A stretch of 64,000 nt of DNA, taken from the NCBI GenBank assembly GCA_951812925.1, contig OX638369.1, positions 25,139,329 to 25,203,328 of the forward strand, read 5' to 3'. Both the position numbers and the translations under genes were made by a program. Positions 44,501 to 56,500 of this stretch are shown piece after piece. Position 1 is the first letter of the stretch; every line of letters starts with the position of its first letter. The notes under the pieces were generated by a model. The model did not search any database. It worked only from the letters and a program-made list of their open reading frames with translations, and was not told the origin of the DNA. The DNA comes from Calliopum simillimum (taxonomy: Eukaryota; Arthropoda; Insecta; Diptera; Lauxaniidae).

Positions 44501-47500
44501 CATTGATTTCTAAAAAAAACATTTTTTTTTTCGAAAAAATTAAGAAAAAATCAAAATCAACCGCAGATTTATACAAGAAAAAAACATTTTAAAAATCATT
44601 TTGTTTCTTTATATCACAGTCTATATATTTGTTAAGCAAATAAGATACCATTTAAGAAAATCGATGGAAAAATTGAAAAGTTGTATACAATTCATTAAAT
44701 TACTAAAATGCGCTTTTGCCTATTTTTTTCGTTTTTTTGTAATAAACTGTTCGATAATTTGAAACTTTTTGTAAAACACATAAGAAAATCCAAAAATTCT
44801 TAAAGTAGACGTTAAAAAAAAAATACCCGTGTCTCGTCGTTTTTCTCCAGCACGTCAGATTTTTTTTTTTAATCGATTTTTGAAGTTTTTTAATCCACTG
44901 TAGATGAAAAAACAAAAATAACGCATTCTTGTGTTAAAGCGATAAATTTAACTATATGATCCTTACATCTGAGGTGTATCATGTGTTCAGTAAACTTATG
45001 CAGGATATTGCGGAGAACATTTTTGTAGAAAATTTTAGCCCTCTAAAACCCCCACATGTAGGTCAAAATGACCTACATGTTGGGGGTCAAAATGACCCAC
45101 ATGCAAGGGTCTTCGAGGGATAAAATTTTTTACAAAAATATTCCCCGCAATATCCTGCATAAGTTTACTGAACACATGATACACCTCAGATGTAAGGATC
45201 ATATAGTTAAATTTATCGCTTTAACACAAGAATGCGTTATTTTTGTTTTTTCATCTACAGTGGATTAAAAAACTTCAAAAATCGATTATAAAAAAATCTG
45301 ACGTGCCTGAGAAAAACGACGAGACACGGGTATTTTTTTTAACGTCTACTTTAAGAATTTTTGGATTTTCTCATGTGTTTTACAAAAAAATTCAAATTAT
45401 CGAACAGTTTATTACAAAAAAAACGAAAAAATTGGCAAAAACGCATTTTAGTAATTTATCAATGAATTGTATACAACTTTTACATTTTTCCATTGATTTT
45501 CTTAAATGGTATCTTATTTGCTTTACAAATATATAGACTGTGATATTAAGAAACAAAATGATTTTTTTAATTTTTTTTTCTTGTATAAATCTGCAGTTGA
45601 TTTTGATTTTTTCTTAATTTTTTCGAAAAAAAAAATGTTTTTTTTAGAAATCAATGTATTTCACCGAAACTGACAAGCCAATCAAAAAGTGATGTGAATA
45701 TTATTTGTAGGTAATTTAATTACCTTTAATATGACATACAATACGTTTAAACACAAACATTGGTTCTTGAGATATTTGTATTTAAGTGGAACTATCTTTT
45801 TTTTTTAGTCCAAAATGACCGATATCTCGAAAACGACACGAAATAAATAAAAAAATAATGCGATTTTCGAAATCAGCAGCCCATTTTACATATAAAACGA
45901 ATAATGAATGGCATTCACTGGGAATTTTGGCTGTAAACTAGTGTAATCATACGAATATTTTTTTATCCGAAATGGAATAAGTCCATAAAACAAAAGTAAT
46001 GTCATAAATATTAGGTGCCATAGCAAAATCACACAAGAAACATTTTTAAAAAACATATTAACCCATTATATGCTGTTTTTGTGGGTCTGTTTGACCCCTT
46101 TTCCAAAAACTGGGTTATAATGTGTTAAAATGTTCTACAAAAATATTCTAAAAAAAATTTCACTATGGGTCACCGAAGTCAGGAAATGCTTAAAACTTAA
46201 GAATATTGCACAAAAAAGTGTTATAAAAATGTAATGTGGAAGGGGTTCATTGGTTTTGACGATTTTCTGGCTTTCGCAATTTCGACTTTTTAGAGTTCAG
46301 CAACTAGTGATGAAATTTTAAAGCCAATATTTCTGTGGTACACAATGACTCCATATCCAGTGTTACCGGAGAATTCAAGAACTATTCAGAATTTCAGGAA
46401 CTTGTGCTTTAAGATACGTGGTAACTTTATACTGTTCCAATTGGTTTTGATTTCGAAAGTTTTTTTGTTGAAAACTGTGAGTAAAACGGTTAAAAAGTAT
46501 CAGAATCTTTATTGTGGAGAAACAATGATGTCTATGTTATGTGGATTAACTCGAAATCCAAAGTTTCGAACCAATTTTTGTGAGTATTTATAATATCAAT
46601 TGATTTTATTTCAGAAAGATTTAAGCAGCGAACGTGAAATACGACACAAAAAATTAGTTTTGATGCTTGATTATAAGCAGAGAATAGCGTTATTGTTATA
46701 TACACTGGATTATTTCGATAGATAGAAATTTGTATCATACCAGCTGTAATTTCAGAATACCTTTCATTATGCATTTTGTAAGAATCTAATAATAGTAAAA
46801 AATATATATATATGTATGTTTTCGTACAAATGAATTTTACCAATTGGTAATGTTGCAAGGATGAAACGTGAGTGACATATCGTCGTCTCAATTGTACGCT
46901 ATCTCAAAAATCGTATTTTGCATATTTCGTGTTTAATTACATTACTTATTCTATCAGGAGAATCTTGTGACGAAATTTCACGGTATTAGCTTTAACAGAA
47001 AGACTGAAAACGGTCGTAGCAAATTATGCTATCTACAAAATATTTGAAAATTTTCAATGTAGATTGTACTATATATGTTGAGATTGGATAGTTAACAGTT
47101 CATATTTTGTCATTTCATTAAATAGTTTGCAGATGGCTGCGAGCAAAATTACCTTACAGGTACTGAGGGCAAAAGTGTATACGAAGGGGTCGAAAATAAA
47201 ATTTGAAAACTACAACTACTCCATCCTCGACCCCTTGCAGGCGTTTTGACCAATTTTATTAAGAAATACTGCAAATTATCAAATGTGTCTTCGCCCACTC
47301 TTAGAGGTTTTGTCTCATTTTTCTTAAAAAAATTCACTACAACAATCGATAGGGAAAGGTCGAAGAAAAGTGTTGGACATAATCAGGGTTGCTTCCGAAA
47401 ATCCCTAGGAGTTTTGCTCCCATTTTTTAAAAAAAATGTATTGCACTGATTGATAAGGTTTAAGAAATTGTTTTTTTTTTTAAATGGGACCAAATTTCCT

Positions 47501-50500
47501 AAGGGAGGTCGGGAACACCCCCGTCAGTTTCCAAAATTTTTCTTCGGGCTTTCCCAAGCAATTGGTCCAGTAAAATTTTTTTGAAAAGTGGAGTGACAGT
47601 ATTTCTTCGGCCTTTTCCTATCGATTCGAGCAATTCAATTTTTTAGAGCTCTTAATAGAACATTTATACAGAAAAAAACTTTTTATTTTATTTTCAAGCT
47701 AGCAAAAATGAGATACGACAGTTTACAATTGATACGACGATATCATGTATATTTTGATCCCTTGCGATTCATTCCAGCATAAATGATGTTATGTACAGTG
47801 ATTTAGTTCTTTAATTAATTAATTAAATAAATATCAAATAATTCAAGAATAATGATTAAAAAATAAACCTTAGTAGGGATTAGTATAGTTGCATTACTCG
47901 TATGTATGTATTTATTTATGAGACGAGAAAAATGCCAACATAAATTTTCTCCGAACACACTACTTTTATTATCTAGTAATTTTCCACACTAAACATATAT
48001 GCAAATAGTTATTAGGGATCCAATAAAAATATATTAATTAAAATATAAATATATATAAAATTTTATACAATTTTTAACTACAATATATTCGCAGCATTCA
48101 CTAGATTCTAGCACTAGAAAAATTGATATTGTGCTTTAACAGTATTGAGCGCAGATGAATCCATTGTATTTTATAACCCCACTACAATAATATAAACCAT
48201 AGATTCTTCATGAGCGTAGTTTAATTGCAAATTGAATTTTGATGTGGTAAGATGAATTTTGGTATCAAACTTCTAGGTTTTTTTTGACTTCCTTACTTTT
48301 TGACATCTAATTCGGTAATACGACTTCAAAATTCATGTAGTTATACGACTCTCAAAAAAATATTCTGGTCACTTTATTTTGTGGGCTGCATTATCATAAG
48401 AAAGGATTCAGAGACATGCCATAAAAAGATGACACCATAAATTACATAGACGTATATGTCTTACGTACATATAAAAAGAAGAAATTAAATTCGGATAATC
48501 TATGTATATGTATATAAATAAGAAGAAAGGTCTTGGTTGGAATAAGTGAAATAAAAACTGTATATAAATAAAATAAATTAAATATTTATACAAAAGTTTC
48601 AAGGCAATAAAATTTCAGCAGGAAAGAAAAAGAATATGTTTCAAAAGATATATGGTATGTATATGGTTTTAATAGAAGAAAATTAGATCTTAAAATAAAT
48701 AAGTAGTTACGCATAAAATTGATAAAAAAGTCATTAGGGATGCAAAATATTTATAATAGTTTAAGAGTTATTAAGCAGTTTTTAACTGAACAAAAAATAA
48801 GAGGTATTCAAGAACAACGTTATAAATATGGTGTAAAAGACAATAACACAAGAAACAAGACTATATATATACAAATATATGTATAGTTCTGCAGGTATTC
48901 GTTGCCCTGAAAACGATTTTGATCGCAAAATTATTCCACAACTTCCAGTTGCTGAGATGTAACGTAAAGTTTAAGAAGACTTGATTTTCGGCTATCTATA
49001 AAAGTTTTTGGTTATTTGAGGATACGTTTTTCAGTGGAATATTTCCAATTCAACTTATTAAATATTTTCTAAAAACTATAGTCTGATTTATGGTATTGGA
49101 AATTGGTCTCATTTTTTGAAACAGTGTAATTTTTCAATAACTTAAGAGAGTTATTTTGTATGGACATTAATAACATTTCGACTAAAAGATATAAAATTTA
49201 TCACGTTACAGTTTTCTTATACATTCAAAGTTTCGGTTTTTTTTTAACATTGCTCTCAGAGTACCTCTTTAAAAAAGATATAATCATAAATATACATATC
49301 ATACAATTCTAAGAAGAAATTCTTTCATCACTAAGACAGTTCGAATTAAAAAAATGACAAAATATGGATGGCATAGAGTATTCTCTCACTGATAAAAGAA
49401 AAAATATGTAAAAAATTTTGTAAAAAAAAATTTTATTTTGAATAAAATCACAAAAAATTCCAAAAACTGACTCAGTTTTGTCATTTTGAAATCGTAAAAT
49501 GAAAATTTCAAGTTTGTAGATACCAAAAATCAAAGTAAGGGTGATCCCATACGAGATTTTTCCAACTGGGTTTTTTTCACAGCTGTTATGGTTTGTCTAT
49601 ATGACGTTTGTATTCAGTATTCAATACGACACAATCATGAATAGACTTACTCCTGAACAACGTTAATTAATTGAGGAGTGGCCGTACCAAAGGGCCTAAG
49701 TACCATTTCGAGGCAAAAGTAGTGTCATAATATGAAACGGGTGGCATTTTGTTAGAAATTAATAAAATTGTTTTTTGTTTTCACTAAAAATTTTCTTGAT
49801 AGCGTGATATTGATGTCACTGTCTTGAAAAAATTATAACAGTCAAATAGCAAACTATTAGGCACATAAAAAGTATGACATTTCTTTTGCCTCGAAATGGT
49901 ACTTAGGCCCTTTGGTACGGCCATTCCTCAATTGTGGAAAGTTACTACCGAAATCAGTCATCAGTTAGAGAATGTTATGGAATTCTTCAATATCATATTG
50001 GTCGTTATGAGCGTTCAACTGAGCGCACTATCCGTAATACCATCACTAGATTTCGAAGCAATTTTACACTATTGGACATTCAACTTTCAACCAGAGTGCA
50101 TAGAGCCCGTAATTTAGAGAATCTTGCTGTAGGAGCAGAGAGTGTTCGTGAAAACCGTGAACAATCCATTCGTCCATTTGGGCATCTCTTATGGATCATT
50201 GTGGCGTATCTTGAGGCGTGAACTTGGTTTTAAGGCCTTTAAATTACAGCTCTTACAAGAATTGAGGTCGGCTGATCTTGGTGTACGTTTTAATTTCTGC
50301 TTATGGGCCTTACAACAACTTCAAATTGATCCATTATTTTATCGAAAAATTGTGTTTAGCGATGAAGCTCATTTCTGGTTGAACGGCTATTTTAACAACC
50401 AAAATTGCCGTATTTGGTCCGATAGACAACCAGAAGCAATCCAAGAGCTTTCAATGTATCCCGATAAATGTACTATTTGGTGTGGTTTATGGGCAGGAGG

Positions 50501-53500
50501 CATCATCGAACCGTTTTTATTCAAAAATGCGGATGGAGCCCGTGTTATGGTCAATGATGCTCGCTTCAGAACAATGATCAATGAGTTTTTGTAGCCAAAA
50601 ATTCGGGATATTAGTGTAGCCGACCTCTGGTTTCAACAGGATGGCGCGACATGCCATACATCTGAAGAAACAATCGCTTTATTGAGGGAAACGTTTGATG
50701 AAAACAAACATCATTTCAAGAAATGCTCTTGTTAATTGGCCACCAAGATCATATGATTTGACGCCATTGGATTACTTTGGAGAAATGTTAAATCAATATT
50801 GACCCTTTGGAAACCATGACTCGTGTTATTCAAAGAACACCGGGCGGTATGCTCGAAACAGTTGGCGAAAATTGGACCCACAGAATGAACCATTTAAAAG
50901 CTAGTCGTGGGCAACATATGAACGAAATAATTTTTAAACATTGAGTTGCAGGAACCGAGCTATCATTTCAAATAGAGATTTGCATCAATACATTGATTTT
51001 TATGTATTTATTTAGAAAACAAAGTAGGAAGCTCTTATTGGATCACCCGTTAGGTGTCACGCCCTCAAAATATGTCAAAAACGGTATTTTTGAAAGAAAC
51101 ACAAAAAACCAATACAAAACTAGTCATTTTCGATGTATTTGTTGGTGCTGAATCCGAATCCAATCTTGAAATTGCTCTATCAAGCATGGATTGAGATATT
51201 CTAGCTAAAAAGTTAAAAAAAAAACCGGTTATTGGGGTTATCCATATAGAGGACGAACCAAATTGTTTTGCTCTTTACTACTTAATGCATCGCTTAGTAC
51301 TATTCTTCATCTTCAAAATAAGCTATCAATTGGTCTTGCACGATTTTTCTTTCTTTGTATTTATGGTTGAATACTCAAGTATTTAAGTTAAAGACGAAGT
51401 TATGGATCAAAAAGAGACGAACAGGAAGCAATACAAATAAAATATTTTAAAATACAGTGATCACATCTTACTACAACTTTAAACGTAAGTCTAAATATCG
51501 GCTAAAGTCCAAAAATCATTTAATTACTTCCTAAAACTATGCAATACAAATTGAACTAATTTTTGCTTAGCAATTTTAGGGCAAATTTTTATGATTTAAA
51601 TTGTAAATTTTTAGGAACTACTTTAACTGAAAAAGCAACAATTCTCATTAATCATTCTTTTATAGTTGAAAAATTTCTTCTTAATTTTGTAAAAAATAAA
51701 TAAAATTTTAAGTAGCAATTAAAAATGTAAAAAATGTTACCGTCTGGATGATATTTAATTTCTTTCCGTTTGGGTGGTCTTGAATCACGTATCGGATAAC
51801 CATATGCTATAAATAAATGAAAATTTATAAAAATAAACAAATAAAAATAAATAATATTTATAATATAAGAAGCAGCTTAAGTTAATTAACTTTAAAGCAA
51901 ATAAAATTGTTATCTAAGAAACTGTATCCTTCGTTATTGATCTAGATTGTTTTTGTAAAGAAGGGTCCTTTTATGCAAAAGTGCAAAGTAAAATGATAAA
52001 GTGGTCAGTTGATAGGACCATTGTTGAATAAATCAAATAGAAAGTACTTAAAAAAGAAAACACGTAGAAGTTTAATAAGAAAATAAATTCTAAGTAAATA
52101 GTCCGAAACGATGTTTTATTAAACGTTTTCTAAGGCTAAAGTTTAGTTCATAAGAAAAATAAAAGAGTTTTAAAGTCCTTAAGTAATTAGGGTTTTGTAT
52201 TTCGACGTTGATTTTTTTTTTCTTCAAAAATTATTTACATAGGTTTTAGAAAATAAAACTTCAGTTTTAGTTTTTTAACTTTGTTGTGATATTTACATGT
52301 GCATCACTAGAATTTCAAAAATTTGTAAAAAAATGTTTTATTTCACACAGAATAAATTTTATTTTAAAACTGTACATGGTAAAATTAAATTAAAATGAGA
52401 ATTGTTTTTTTTTTCTTTTTCTTAAATCCACAGTCTCCATTTACATTGACCGTGCAGCGTCGCTGGTGATACATCAAATAATAATGATTCCATATAGTAT
52501 GCATTGCCCACAGGTCCCCAACTATTTGGACGTGTCGCTGAATTGAAATAGGACTCATCACGTGCCCCTGATATGTTGCTATAACGACGACGTCCAGTTG
52601 GCAGCGTGCTTGTTTCATCCATGGAATAGGATGCGTTGCCCATGCTTAGATGACGGCGATGTAATGATTTTTGACGCAATGTAACAGGCACATCTTCTGA
52701 TACCTGCGCATAGATGCAAAGTAAGATAGCAAGTAATTTTTTTTCGGGGAGTGTTAGATAAGATTCATAGCTCTTTGTTATACTCTTCATTTGTTTGTTA
52801 TGTTCAAAAATACGGTGTCTAATTTGTTTGGTTTATTTCATATATATGAATGAATTGATTTTCCCCAATTTGCAAATGAGAACTTTCGTTTCTAATTTTC
52901 ATGCGTAAAAGTATGCTGTTTTTTTCAATGAAAAAAAAAAATGGGCCTTATCATGAATAAAAATTCTCGAGAATTTATTTGCATGTTTGTAAAAGTTAAT
53001 TCGCTGGATTACATATTCTTTCGTAGAATTAAAAGTTACATATCTGTGGCAACAAACAAATCGACGTTTTGAGATATTGACTATTTTGTGAAAAATTATT
53101 TCTGTTCCGTTTTATTGCAATTATTTTAATCTCAGAGGTAGTTAATGGATTGAATAAGACGAGGAGAGGCGAATTTAGAAAAAAAATCATAAAAAATCCT
53201 GTATTTTTGCTGTTTTATACTTAAGATTTTCTGTGAAAATTTGTTTTGATAAAAAAAGCGCCTTAAGTAAAATTAAGCGGTTCTGTTGAAGCTTAAACGT
53301 AGTTTGTAACGATTGTAACTATACATAAGATTTTCTGCTAAAAATGAAATAAAGGGATCACTGTAGATAAGATGTTTTGGATGCTTTTTTTATTGAAATA
53401 TTTTTAGCTTATGTAGGTTTAAGTTTTTTTGTTAAAAGAATTATAGAACAGTGAAACAAATGACCGGAAACTTGACTTAAGATGTTTTGGCAAATGTATA

Positions 53501-56500
53501 ATTATTTGAAAAAACTTAAGCTATAAAATAAAGCACCATAACTTTGCTTGAACACGATATTTTTTTGGAAAAGGTTAAACAGCATGAAAACTCAATTTTC
53601 ACTTATGTCGACTTTAGCTACTCTGGTTTGTTGCCACAGATATAATGAAAAAGATACATGAGGTGTAACTAAAGTAAACTTGTACCAAATTTATCAAAGA
53701 GAATAGCATTGCAACGGATATTCGAATCGTAGCTATAAATACGATACCAAAACGACCCGTAGTAGATGTTGATTTGTGGTGAAGATAATGCTAGGTATTT
53801 TCAGTTATCATCAACAATTTTATAATTTGACTTTGTTTTGATTTTTTTAATGAAACTTAGATGTTTATATTTTGTTTAATATTCTTTTTTTAGCTATCAA
53901 AATCAAATAGAAAAAACCATGCATACATAGTAGTTTTTGGCGAAAATTGGAAGCAAATTGGAAGATAACAGTTTACATCCTGGAAGTGGAATTTCCATTC
54001 TCGAAATATGTATTGCAAGGGAATATATTATCAATGTTAAGCCTACATTTTATATGTATTTACAAACATAAAAAAATCATAGCATATTTTTAGGCTTGTA
54101 TGTTAGAAAAAAAAGACGAAGAGATAGGGCTTCTTCTTAAACGTCAGTTGCTTTGTGTTGAAACAGCATTTTCATTAAAAAAATGTCGCATAGTTTTAGG
54201 AGCTCATTTTTACTGCATCGTTCTTGCATTTCATAACGCCGAACAACAATATGTTCACAATGCATAGCAATCAGCGCATCAGTAACAAAGTTGTTGCTTT
54301 TGATTAACTTTGCACTTGAGTCAAAAAATTCCTAAAATTATGCAATATTTTGTGCATGAAAATGCTGTTGCAATACAAAGCAACTGACCTTTAGGTTTAT
54401 TTTGCTACCCCCCTGTACCAGTACAAATGTAGAGTATATGCAGAGAAAAAAAAATTTTAGACCCACATTAGCATCTTCATTAAAATTCATGGGTGTACGT
54501 TTCACTGAAACTGTCTCGCTCCAAGAAACTGCTGCTGCATTTAAAGAAGACTGACGGCGACAACGTTGAGCACCACCATTAGCGGCCGCAAGTAATGAGG
54601 AAATAACTGAACTACCACCGCTAACATTGACATTTAAACTGCTTGTAGTTGGCGGAGCATTAGTTGGTGGCAACAGACTATGCATGGGTGGAGAGTGGAA
54701 TTCCTAAGAAAATTAAACAAAAATTATAAATAAAAGACGATTCAAAAATTCTATATTAAAAGCATAATTTATAATCACTGCGAGCAGTACTTACATATGG
54801 TGGTGGTGAGAAAACTTCAACATCATTATCATCATCATCATTGTCATTAGGTAGTGTCGGCGCTAAATCTGAATTAGGTGCCGAACTCATTGACAGACGA
54901 TTAATATCGAGAAAACCTTCGAAAGGTATGGTCAACAATTCCGAACTTGGTGTATTTGGCTATTTTTGTTGTTTTGTTTTTTTTTTATTTAGTAGTGTTG
55001 AAAGTGGTTAAGAGAACAATTTTTTTAACAAAACATATAAAAAACTTCAATGCTTACTTGCACCATCAACTGAATATTGGCATCGGCGGGTGATAATAAC
55101 ATTGGTGATGGTAGTAGCCTACGTTTAATGATAGGTGGTGGGGGTGTTATAGCAGATAAAGCAGCAGCTGCATTAATGCTTTCATCTGCATCGCTCAAAG
55201 AACGTACATCAGCATAATCGGTTTGTGCATCGGATGCAAAATCATCAAAACAAATTTCACTTTCAGCTTGTGCCAATAGTTGTTCCTGCTCGCTAGATGA
55301 GCTAGTACTTTTGACACTAACAATACTGTTGCTGCTTGTAGTAGTAGTATCATCATCATCTGGCGTATGATAGCCAGAACCTTGACATGAGGAAAAACTG
55401 CTGTTATGCGCTAAAGGTGCAACACGCACTACTACATCGTCGGCGGCGTGCTCAGCATATTCTTATGATTTAATTGATATTTGTTTTTTTTTTTTTTTAA
55501 TTAAGAAAATTGTTGTTTTACTACAAATCTTTTAACTACAAAATAATTTCCATCAAAATTTTTCTTTTTTGGAAATTTTTTACTACTAAATAACACAAAA
55601 ATTTTAAATAAAAATAAAAACACGCGCAAAAATGTTTACGAAAAATAAATATTATTTTAATACAAAACCAACTTCAAGTTACGACAATTCCTGTACTATC
55701 ACCATGTGGGACAAAATCTTAACTAACGCTAAAAGTTGCTTCAATTTGCAACATTGGTACTTACCATCAAAGTGTGTTGGCTTATCAACAGGACGCAACA
55801 TTTTTTGCTGTGTTGCGCGTATTTTTTCCATTTTACGTTTGATTTTGATTAGCACATCCTTTTCATGATCCTGACGATGTTCGATTTGTTTTTGACGCAA
55901 ATTTTCAATAATTTCAGCGCCCCTAAAAGAAAAAAATCAACATTAATGCCTTACGATTTTTCGCTTTATTTACAGGGTGTAAACGTTCAGTTTAGGAAGC
56001 TTCTGTGGGGCCTATAATGTACCGCTGAGGAGTAATAGGGACAAAAATGATTTACTGACTTGTCTTACAAAAAAAATGTTCATAGGTAACCCTAACTTCT
56101 TAGAGAAAATTTTAGCTTTCTAAGAGTGTATTTGATTTAAAAGAATTTAGCAAAGTTCTGGACGTTTAAAGTTGATATTTTCTAATTTTTACTTATCCAT
56201 TGACTTTGGCGGCCATTTTAGTATGAAAAAAGTTTTATTAACATAACTTTTTACAATTTTTTTTGGAATCCTTGTTAAATTTTTTGCTTTAAGGTCAGAA
56301 AAGAAAACTTCATTTAATTCATTTAAAAGCTCCGGTAGACGAAGGGCGCATAAAAGTACTTTTTCCTGTCAAAAAATTGGTATGAGAAATGTACTTCCGA
56401 ATTAAAAGTAATTTAGTGAAAATTATAAAGGGTTATGTAAATTAGACTTTTTCATATTTCATATTTATTTTTGGCCCTATGCTCCTCCTAGGAGTTAAAG

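Larger units (their letters stand above)
49538..51050 (+). mobile_element. Mariner-family transposon (about 1.25 kb plus inserted MITE)
   Basis: TA (49536-49537) followed by AGGGTGATCC; right end GGATCACCCGT before TA (51051-51052). It carries a transposase that is broken by a TAA near 49664, a nested MITE and later frameshifts. Without the MITE and its duplicated AATT it is 1,252 bp, normal for mariner. Confidence 0.85.
42117..51740 (-). other. Piezo: Piezo intron 12 (9.6 kb)
   Basis: Holds a rearranged Tc1 element (42427-44032), a 1.74-kb palindrome (44203-45944) and a mariner (49538-51050). The part 45945-49537 is AT-rich, with only a small inverted repeat at about 47347-47625 (CGATAGGGAAAGGTCGAAG with CTTCGGCCTTTTCCTATCG). 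Confidence 0.65.
52704..54466 (-). other. Piezo: Piezo intron 10 (1.8 kb) with two MITEs
   Basis: Contains inverted-repeat elements at 53043-53640 and 54143-54388, and a MITE C-like relic near 52950-52985. No exon seen. Confidence 0.55.

Noticed and set aside
44703..45536. Paired small frames in both arms of the 44203-45944 palindrome
   Set aside because: As genes: the frames are broken at different places and have no start context. I kept the similarity as a finding only.
46345..46593. 82-codon frame on the + strand in Piezo intron 12
   Set aside because: No similarity I recognise, no start or promoter context, and typical AT-rich intronic codon use.
52422..52445. Alternative end of Piezo exon 11 by read-through to a stop
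   Set aside because: As the main structure: the GTAAAT donor restores the phase needed for exon 12. Kept only as a possible short isoform.
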